DNA of 64,000 nt from Patella vulgata (lineage: Eukaryota; Mollusca; Gastropoda; Patellidae). Numbering within the stretch: the stretch's first letter is position 1; every line of letters starts with the position of its first letter. Location of the stretch: assembly GCF_932274485.2 (NCBI RefSeq), contig NC_065883.2:42130539-42194538 (forward strand), read 5' to 3'. Under the pieces are notes generated by a model. It ran no database searches. It was given only the letters and a program-made list of their open reading frames with translations, and was not told the origin of the DNA. The position numbers and the translations under genes were made by a program. Shown here one piece after another: positions 55,080-64,000 of the stretch.

Positions 55080-58000
55080 TTTTCCTGCAAATCTTATATC
55101 TCAGAATCTAACCGTAGGATCTTTCTGAAACTTTGACCTAGCCCCCCAAGAATGGGTGGTGGCTTTGGAATGAATATATTTTCAAAACGTTTTACTCATC
55201 CGAATTCACCGAATTTTACGAACGAATGCATTTGACCTACATTGCTGTAACTTTTGACCTATTTTACTATTTTTTTTCTTTGAGTACATTGAAACATTTA
55301 CTTCCAATCTGCTATTTCGGATTTTCGAATTTCTAAAATTCGTCGCTGTGATTTCGAACCGGAAGTTGAAACCAACTTGACTACTTCTTTAATAGTTGCG
55401 CGATTTTCATGAAATTTGGTATGTAAGTAGAACTTACCGATGCTACTTGAAAGATGTCATTAGAAATTTTCTAAATTATCTCCCCTTGATGAAATTAAGG
55501 ATCAAATTTTTCAAAAAAATCAACGAAATATAGGTCAGATTGCCTTGAATTTTTTTCTGTACCAGCTAAGACAGTACTGATGTGTACACAAAATATGAAG
55601 TTTGTCGAGCGAACCGGAAGTGCCACCATCTCAAAACGTGAAAAATCCATAAGGTTTTTGCAATATTTTACTTACAGACATAAGATTTAAATTTTCTGAA
55701 TCCTTCAAGGAAAGCCTAAAAATCTATGAATTAGAATTTTGATTTAGGTCAACTGATGTACGCCATTTTGAACTGAAAATGAAAATTAGTGAAAAATCCT
55801 CATTAATGGGCTTGAAAACATATACAATTGGTCGTGGCTTAGAGAATCTGTCTCCTATTACCGAAATAAATACATTTCAGGATAGCCGGGATCATGGTCG
55901 AATGTTTGGTATTTGAATATTTCAAAAATTCGAATTTGGCCTGTAGTTTTTGACCGATTTTAATTTTTTTTTTATCTTGTTGAGATTGATGGGTGGGGGT
56001 TGGCTTCGAAATTCCACATTCTTCTATTTTTAATATGTGATAGCCAGAATCCCAAGGTACATTCTGTGCAAATTTTGAAGGCAATCGAACCACCGGAACG
56101 ACGCCTGTGCATTTAAAATCAACCCCGGTCGCAAAATTTCATGAACGCTTGTTCATGTATTATGACCGCCATCTTAGGTCAACCCGACCACACCAAAATC
56201 CACCACAACTTTGTTTGACTTCGCGCATGCGCCACGCTGGAACCAAAGGTACCATGACTACCAAATTCAGGCTAGGAACTTTTCACGTTGGTACCTTGGT
56301 GCCCTGAAAATATCAAGCCGATACATGCATTCGTTCATGTCGTTTGTTCTTGACACGGTTCCAGCTGTTCGTCAATTTACGGATTCTGTAAGGGGGAAAA
56401 ATTGGAATTTCGCTACGACACCGGCACCGATTGTCCGAAAACCATGAAATTTTGACACAGTACGCCCATTACCACCCCGGACTCCGTGCTTTACTCCAGT
56501 TTTGACCCGATTAAAAAAAGAGTTTTATGAAAAAAAAAAAACGATTTTCGGAATTTAAATTTTGTTTTAATTAATTTTGACATTGCAAATGTAAAGGGAT
56601 CTTATCGCCTCATCCGTATGTGATAGGTGTTAGTACTATACACATTATCCTTACAAGACAATGTTTTAAAATGACCGTAACATTAAAAACCGAAATCACC
56701 TATTTTGACGTTTTTTGACTGCTGAGGCATCCTTCCGGTGGTCAAAATCTCTGAAATTTCCAGCGGTTGGCTGCGCCGCGATAATATTTATCATATATTA
56801 AAAGGAGAAAAATTTCGCGATATTATACTTACTGACATGGGAGTTACATTTTCTGAATCCTTGAAGGAATGCCTAAAAACGTTCAGAACAGAATTTTGAT
56901 TTCGGTCAACCGATTACAGTAATCCAAGTCTCAGTTATTTCCCTTTAGTTTCCAGATTATTTTGTTGCCCGGGTGCAATGTTTCTCACTATATTTAGACT
57001 TGTAACTTCGCGACTTTTTCACCAATTTTGATAATATTTTTTGTTGTTCTTTTTATTTTCAAGATACTTGATATAATGCCTGTCACGTGACGATGAATAT
57101 GAAAGCTTTCATATCTGCATGGGACAGTAGCAGATCTAGTTATTAAGCTTTCATTATTCATTTGAAAGCTTATTGTTTCTGTTAAGATTAATATTATTAA
57201 GATTTCATATTTCATATTATGTATTGTTTATGTATTATGACCGCCATCTTAGGTCCACCCGACCTTGCGGATCCACCCGACGCCACCAAACCACTCCGAA
57301 ATTCACCCAAAATCCACCACAACTTCGTTTGACTTCGCGCATGCGCCACGCTGGAACCAAAGGTACCATGACTAGGAACTTTTCACGTTGGTACCTAGGT
57401 GCCCTGAAAATTTCAAGGCGATACATGCATTCGTTCATGTAGTTTCTTCTTGACACGGTTCCTGCCGTTCGTCAATTTACGGATTCTGTAACGGGAAAAA
57501 ATTGGAATTTCGCTACGACACCGGCACCGATTGTCCGAAAACCATGAAATTTGAACAGAGTACGACCATTACAACCCCGCACTCTGTGCTTTACTCCCAT
57601 TTTGATCCGTTTCAGCAAAAAAAAGGAAACGATTTTCGGAATGTAAATTTTGTTTTAATTAATTTTGAAATTGCAAATGCAAAGAGATTTTATCGCCTCT
57701 TCCGTATGTGATAGGTATTAGTACTATACACATTATCCTTAAAAGATTATTTTTTAAAAGGACCGCAACGATGTTTGCGACACTTATATCCGAAATCGCC
57801 TATTTTGACTTTTTTTGACTGCTGAGGCATCCTTCCGATGGTCAAAATCTCTGGAATTTCTAGCGGTTGGCTGCGCCGCGATAATATTTATCATATATTA
57901 AAAGGAAAAATTTTTCGCGATATTATACTTACTGACATGAGAGTTATATTTTCTGAATCCTTGAAGGAATGCCTAAAAACGTTCAGAACAGAATTTTGAT

Positions 58001-59660
58001 TTCGGTCAACTGATGGTCTCCATTTGGAATTGAATATGAAGAACAGTGAAAAATCCACTTGAACAGACGTGAAAATAAACACAATAGGCCGTAATATGTT
58101 CAATGCGTCTATTATTTCTGAAATTAATGCATTTCAGGATAGCTCGGGATCAAGATCGATTTTTTGGTGTTTGAAAATTTTCAAAATTTCGTATTTCGCC
58201 TTTGACCTTTTATGTGCCGACAAAGTTGTTTTCAGGACAATTTATGCCTTTAATTTTCAAAATTTACAAATTTAACCTAAATATTCGAACAGCTAAGGTC
58301 AATCTGATTCAAAAAATATTAGTTCCGTTCAAAGTTATTTCATTTATTTTCCTGCCCCTTTTTAATTCTTTCCCGCCATTTTCGTTTCATGTTCTCATCC
58401 GTCCTGTTTTTAAACGGGTTGATCCATTTTTCTGAAACTTCTGGAACGGAAAGTCATTCCGATTACAGCAATCCAAGTCTCAGTTATTTCCCTTTAGTTT
58501 CCAGATTATTTGGTTGCCCGGGTGCAATGTTTCTCATTATATTTAAACTTGTAACTTCGCGAATTTTTCACCGATTTTGATAGTTATTTTTTGTTGTTCT
58601 TTTTTCTTTTAAGATACTTGGTATAATCCATGTCACGTGACGATGAATATGAAAGCTTTCATATCTGCATGGGACAGTAGCAGATCTAGTTAATTTTGAA
58701 ATTGCAAATGCAAAGGGATTTTATCGCCTCTTCCGTATGTGATAGGTATTAGCACTATACACATTATCCTTAAAAGACAATTTTTTTAAAATGACCGCAA
58801 CGATGTATCGACACTAGAAACCGAAATCGCCTATTTTGACATTTTTTGACTGCTGAGGCATCCTTTCGGTGATCCAAATCTCTGGAATTTCTAGCGGTTG
58901 GCTGCGCCGCGATGTGTTTATCACATATTAAAAGGAGAAAATGCTCAGATATCAAGAACAATTAAAATTCGATAAAATACGGCAATTTTTTAAGAAAAAA
59001 AACTTTGATGGGTGGAGGTGGGTATCGAATTTATTTTCAACGTTCTCGGAATTCCACACTCTTCTATTTTTAATATGTGATAGCTAGAATCCCAAGGTAC
59101 ATTCTGTGCAAATTTGAAGCCAATCGGACCACCGTAACGTTGCCTGGGCAGAGCAAATCAATCCCGGTCGCGAAAATTTGCTCATTCTTCAACGTTATTA
59201 TAATATTTTATTATGACCGCCATCTTAGATCCATCTGGGCGATACCTGCATTTGTTGAGGTCGTTTGTTCTTCAGACGGTTCCTGCCGTTTGGCTTTTTC
59301 CGCCATTTACGGCTTCAGTAAGGCCGAAAAAAGTGGAATTTCGCCACGACACCGACACCGATTTTCCGAAAACCATGAAATTTGGACGCAATACGCCAAT
59401 TACCACCCCGGTATCTATGCCTTACTTCCATTTCGATCCGATTAAAAAAAATGTTTTAGCAAAAAAAAAAAAAAAAAAAAAAAATTAAATTTGTTTTTAA
59501 TTAATTTTGAAATTGCAAATGCAAAGGGATCGTATCGCCTCTTCCGTATGTGATTGCTATTAGTACTATACACATTATCCTTAAAAGACATTTTTTTTTT
59601 AAATGACCGCATCACTAAAAACCGAAATCGCCTATTTTGAATTTATCATACATTAAATAT
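55080..59660. repeat. Array of ~1-kb noncoding repeats, about four units
   Basis: Landmarks recur in order: GACTGCTGAGGCATCCTT (56717, 57818, 58848), CCGCCATCTTAG (56166, 57242, 59219), CCGTATGTGAT (56615, 57704, 58733, 59543), CAGAATTTTGATTTCGGTCA (56892, 57990) and GAACCGGAAGTTGA (55357). Units lose or gain blocks, so they are 0.8-1.3 kb. No frame is kept between units. A poly-A run (59461-59484) sits in the last one. Confidence 0.8.
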
Positions 59661-59699
59661 TATATGCGTGCGGTTAATTTTTATACGCCCACATTGAAA

Positions 59700-62600
59700 T
59701 GTGGTCGTATATTGTCGTCGCCCCCGTCCGGCCGGCTAAAGTTAATATCCGATTACTTTAAATTTATACACGGTGTTTAAGGTCATGAGACGAAGAAGCC
59801 TATTGATTTTCAGCGATTTCCGATAATTACTGTCAGAGTTATGGCCCTTGATCACTTCAAAAAATATTCTGGACGCTCTAGAGGCTAAATTTAGTATCCG
59901 ATTTATACACAGTGTTTATAGTCGGGTTCGGTTTGTTACATAATTCCCATCCGTCGGCTTTTCGGGTAGAAATCATAGAATAAGCTTTATTTTGTAGGTT
60001 TTGATGTTTGATTATAAAAAACAAAGTTGACATTTTTTCTGAGTAGGTCTACATAGTATGGGAGGCCATTATTTGAGGGTAGCCATTTTGCGATAATTTT
60101 CCAACTTATTTTATTATTTTCAACTTATTTATAATGTTATCGACATATCAACTGTGATTTGGCAATGTATTAATATTGGCAGGATTCATGACTATACTTC
60201 AGATTGTTTTCCATCATTTCATGATTATATTTCCAAAATGGCGACCATTTTTGGCGGGAAAATCGGACGCTGTGCTGATTTCGATTAAGTAATAGTGCTT
60301 GGTGTCAATATATATGTTTTCGGGGCCACAGATTCCATTTCTGACATTTACAACCTTGTAAAATAATCACATGTTCATATACTTAGCATATTACCAAGAT
60401 GTTGGGCATTTTGGGCGGGGAAAATAAGACGATGTGCTGATTAAGGAGTCGTCGTTGGTGTCAATGTATATGTTTTCAAGGGCACAGAATGCATTTCGGT
60501 CAGTAACAACTGTGTAAAATGATTATTTTGCACATTTACATTATGACGGCAATTTTTGGCGGGAAGATACAACGATGTTCGAATATTGATTAAGTAGTCG
60601 TCTATGGTACCAGGATATATTTTTTGGGGAGCAGATTCCATTTTTGCCGTTTACAAGTGTGTAAAATTATCACATGTTCACATATTTAGCATATTTCCAA
60701 TATAGCTTTCATGTCGGGCGTCAAAATGGGACGATGTGCTGATTTTGATTACGTAGTTGCGTTTTTGTGTCAATATTTGTTTTTCTTGGGCGCAGGTTCG
60801 ATTTCTGCCATTTACAACTGCGTGAAATGGTGGTATGTTCACACATTCAGCATATTTTTGTTAGTGGCAGGACGTTTTCTAAACACATTACTGTAAAGGT
60901 TTCTGAATCCAATTCTGCTATGTATAAGCTTGCAGCATGTTCCCGGAAGCCTGTGCCGAGTTTACCCATTATGTATATTATCCAACAATGTAGTAGTCCA
61001 GCGCAATATCATTAACATGTTCGTTCTACATTCATCTTGGATGTCAGTTGATAACATAATCTATGCTATGAGGGCTACTTGGCAAGTATTTCATTTACAG
61101 CCACGTCCCCACCACTGTCATCCACGTTGCTGCCAGGCTGGAACGAAGCTCCTGGCCATATGCTTGCTACGCTGTTACGACCTGTATGTATATATAAGGA
61201 AGATACCGAGCCTCTTCCATCAGTCTAGCACTCAAAGAGGAAACCTCAACAAAACTATGAAATGTTCTTGGTTGCTTGGTTATTGGTTGTTTTCTGCTTT
61301 GAAAGTGAATGAGGAAGGGTGAGCATGGCACAGTCTCTATAGGCGTGGCGAGAGAACGTCTTACGCCTGGTAGGCACATCACTTGAGTGTAGTGAGAAAG
61401 TATCCCGGTCTGACGGGTAACCGCGAGATCATGGTGGTAACACTTTTCGCGCAGCCAGATCTTGGCCATGAGCGTAGACAGATCTTGTAGTAAGCGCTTG
61501 GTGTGGTCGTTGCAGGCGCAAGATGGGCACATGGCCTAAGCACGACGCTGCCGCTATGCTCTTTTTGCCTTCATGCCAGGAATAGGCTTTACTTTACCAA
61601 ATAAATCGATGATAAATAAATGCTAATAATGTGTTTAGAAAACGTTCCACCATCTTGGACATATACTAAAATGGTGAACATACGACCATTTTACGTAGTT
61701 GTATAGAACAGAAATCGAATCTGCCTCCCCGAAAACATATATATTGTCACCAAAGACAACTACTTAATCGAAATCAACCCATCGTCCGATTTTCCCACCA
61801 CAAGTGGCAGCAATATTGGAAATATACTAAATATGTGAACATGTGATCATTTTACAAGGTTGTAAATGTCAGAAATTGATTCTGCGCCCCCGTAAACATA
61901 TATTGACACCAAACACTACTACTTAAAGGCTCAATACCACTCTTGTTGTAACTGAATAATATGTCCCAATCTTTATTCTGGTCAACAAATTGTACTTCTT
62001 TACAATATTCCAATTAATTGATGATACAAATTTCATCTTAACACACCTAATTTAAAAAATTGGAAAAATTCAACTAAATGAATTGAAAAGCCTGACATAA
62101 AGCTTTTCAAATGTTACTTGGGTTTAAAAATATTTTTGAACCCTCTGGACAAGTAAAATAGGATTTAATGGATAATTTACAAAACAGGTAGGACACTAAC
62201 ACATCTAGTACTTAGAATAAGGCTATTTTTTATTTTCTGGAGCTGTCAAGTCAGCAAGAGTGTTATTGTCCCTTTAATCAAAATCTGCACACCGTCTCAT
62301 TTTCCCGCCATCTTGGTAATATGCTAAGTTTATGAACATGTGATCATTTTACAAGGTTGTAAATGTCAGGAATGGGATTTGTGACCCCGAAAACATATAT
62401 ACTGACACCAAACACTACTACTTAATCGAAACCAGCACATCGACCGATTTTCCCGCTTAAAATGGGCGCCATCTTGGAAATATCATCATGAAGTGATGGA
62501 AAACAATCTGAGATATAGTTATGAATGCCGCAAATATTAATACATTGCCAAATCACAGTTGATATGTCGATAACATTATAAATAAGGTGAAAATAAAAAA

Positions 62601-62790
62601 TAATTTGGAATATTATCGCAAAATGGCTACCCTCAAATAATGGCCTCCCATACTGTGAAGACCTACTCAAAAAAAATGTCAACATTGGTTTTTTGTAATC
62701 AAACATCAAAATCTACAAAATAAAACTTATTTCACGATTTCTACCCGAAAAGCCGACGGATTTACATTAACGATCGGACTATTAAGGTCA
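59700..62790. repeat. Giant palindrome (~3.1 kb) with ~130-bp internal tandem units
   Basis: AGCCTATTGATTTTCAGCG (59799), GCCGACGGAT-type sequence, GTATGGGAGGCCATTATTTGA (60057), ATTTGGCAATGTATTAATAT (60156) and TTACAACCTTGTAAAATAAT (60349) occur inverted near 62690, 62640, 62535 and 62350. The first block also lies in direct orientation at 62801, just outside. Between 60230 and 60890, and again inverted at 61640-61930 and 62280-62470, ~130-bp units repeat (GGCGGGAAAATCGGACG, TGATTTCGATTAAGTA, GTCAATATATATGTTTTCGG). The 61930-62275 stretch is an extra insertion in the right arm. Confidence 0.82.
61191..61322 (+). promoter_or_regulatory. Possible TATA promoter and short signal-peptide-like exon
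   Basis: In the unique, GC-richer centre of the palindrome, TATATATAAGG (about 61190) is followed ~30 bp on by TCAGTCT, an initiator-like word. An ATG at 61257 then opens MKCSWLLGYWLFSALKVNEEG, hydrophobic like a signal peptide, up to GGGTGAGC, which could be a splice donor. AATAAA words occur at about 61601 and 61615. No second exon was found. All of this is motif-level inference. Confidence 0.25.
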
Positions 62791-62889
62791 TGAGACGAAA
62801 AAGCCTATTGATTTTCAGCGGTTTCCGATAATTACTGTCTGAGTTATGGCCCTTGATCACTTCAAAAATCTTATGGACGCTCTAGAGGT

Positions 62890-64000
62890 TAAATTTTACT
62901 AATTCTTTTTTCTTTGAGTACCTTGAAATATTTACTTCAAATCGCTGTGATTTCGAATTGGAAGTTGAGACCAACTTGACAACTTCTTTAATAGTTGCAC
63001 GATTTTCATGAAATTTAGTATGTAAGCAGATCTTACCGATGCAACTTGAAAGATGTCATTAGTAATTTTCTAAATTATCCCCCCTTGATGAAATTAAGGA
63101 TCAAAGTTTTCAAAAAAATCGACGAAATATAGGTTAGATTGCCTTGATTTTTTTTCTGTACTAACTAAGACAGTACAGATGTGTACACAAAATATGGAGT
63201 TTGTCGAGCGAACCGGAAGTGCCACCATCTCAAAACGTGAAAAATCCATAAGGCTTTTGCAATATTTTACTTACAGACAGAAGATTTAAATTTCTGAATC
63301 CTTGAAGGAATGCCTTAAAAACTATCAGATTAGAATTTTGATTTAGGTCAAATGATGGTCACCATTCTGAACTGAATATGAGAAAAAGTGAAAAATCGAC
63401 AATAACGGACAGGGAAATGAAAACAATAGGATCTAGTTTGGAGAATACGTCTCCTACTTCGGAAATGAATACATTTCTGGATAGCCGGGATCAGGGTCCA
63501 ATTTATGGTATTTGAAAATGTCACAATTTTGCCTTTGTCGTTTTTCGTGCCGACAGAGTTGTTTACGAGTGAAAAATCGCATTAACTTCGCGAGTTTTTC
63601 ACCCATTTTAATTGTTTTTTTTTATCTTGTTGAGATTCTTTATATGACCCTTGACATGTAACAGGAAATGATTATGAATATGAAAGTTTTCATATCTATC
63701 GGTGAAAGGCTATTGTTATTACTAAGATTAATATTATTAGGCTTTCACCTTCGGTGAAAGACTATTGTTATCACTAAGATTATTCTGTTTTGAAATTCGG
63801 ATATTGATTTTGGTCGATTTTTGCGATTTTTACGAGTTTTAGTCAAATTTTAATAACTCAAAAACGGCTCCAACGATTTTTCTGAAACTTCAGGAATATG
63901 AAGTCAAAGGACCAAACCAGTTCATGGACTATAAATGAAAATCCTCTAATCACCGGAAGTAGTCAAAAAAGGTATCTGAACTTTGACGAAATTCAGAAAA
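62890..64000. repeat. ~1-kb noncoding repeat, right-hand copy
   Basis: Contains the blocks CGCTGTGATTTCGAA, GGAAGTTGAGACCAACTTGA, CCGGAAGTGCCACCATCTCA, GAAAAATCCATAAGGCTTTT and GGATAGCCGGGATCAGG, close to 55300-55900. It then shows GGTGAAAGGCTATTGTTATT and its mirror around 63700-63780. It runs off the window end. Confidence 0.75.

Noticed and set aside
61167-61532. 121-codon minus-strand frame in the palindrome centre
   Set aside because: No recognised domain, and Cys/His placement is irregular; kept only as part of the unique centre.

Overview
This window looks like AT-rich, intron-bearing, repeat-saturated animal nuclear DNA, most likely from a mollusc or another lophotrochozoan. The evidence is the absence of any compact gene array or operon, the GT..AG-bounded exons of a secretory-pathway protease, many LINE, Tc1 and Penelope-like fragments, and two SINE families ending in GACGTTAAACCCCATTTC. 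From memory that 3' end is common in molluscan DNA; I could not search for it. Almost every long open frame here is a transposon remnant or chance.

Layout. 0-7 kb: a small MITE, a 785-bp foldback, SINE pieces, a possible TATA promoter with a noncoding exon (6.26-6.36 kb) and a ~60-bp minisatellite. 7.6-11.1 kb: a SINE and a diverged array built on a CTTCCGGT landmark between copies of one direct repeat. 13.1-17.3 kb: interleaved foldback arms, one holding a 387-bp CCGG-rich foldback transposon with a 9-bp target-site duplication (TSD). 17.6-18.3 kb: a ~130-bp tandem repeat. 20.6-22.0 kb: a tandem duplication in which one copy carries a 758-bp TTAA-flanked foldback and the other is the empty site. 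22.8-28.8 kb: LINE reverse-transcriptase fragments on both strands, then a 2.63-kb direct tandem duplication that differs only in one G-run. 28.3-31.9 kb: a giant palindrome carrying pieces of a multicopy Cys-rich protein family. 31.9-34.8 kb: a broken Penelope-like element with an SGNH-like upstream frame. 35.0-37.2 kb: an element with CACWGTTAAAA ends and about twelve ~60-bp repeats. 38-44 kb: LINE endonuclease and ORF1 fragments, a second CCGG foldback with a 9-bp TSD, a Mutator/FLYWCH-type C-terminus, a palindrome and a Tc1 deletion derivative. 45.3-45.9 kb: two exons of a proprotein convertase, the only clear host gene. 46.9-51.4 kb: tandem repeats and another palindrome interrupted by one SINE of each family. 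53.2-54.6 kb: a near-complete Tc1 transposase gene interrupted by a SINE near its 3' end. 55-59.7 kb and 62.9-64 kb: arrays of a ~1-kb noncoding repeat. 59.7-62.8 kb: a last large palindrome with a unique centre that could hold a short promoter.

The genes do not form a pathway. The convertase exons encode the pro-region with both autocleavage sites; the catalytic exons were not found and probably lie downstream. The most distinctive content is the collection of foldback elements, several dated or proved mobile by TSDs or empty sites inside the window.
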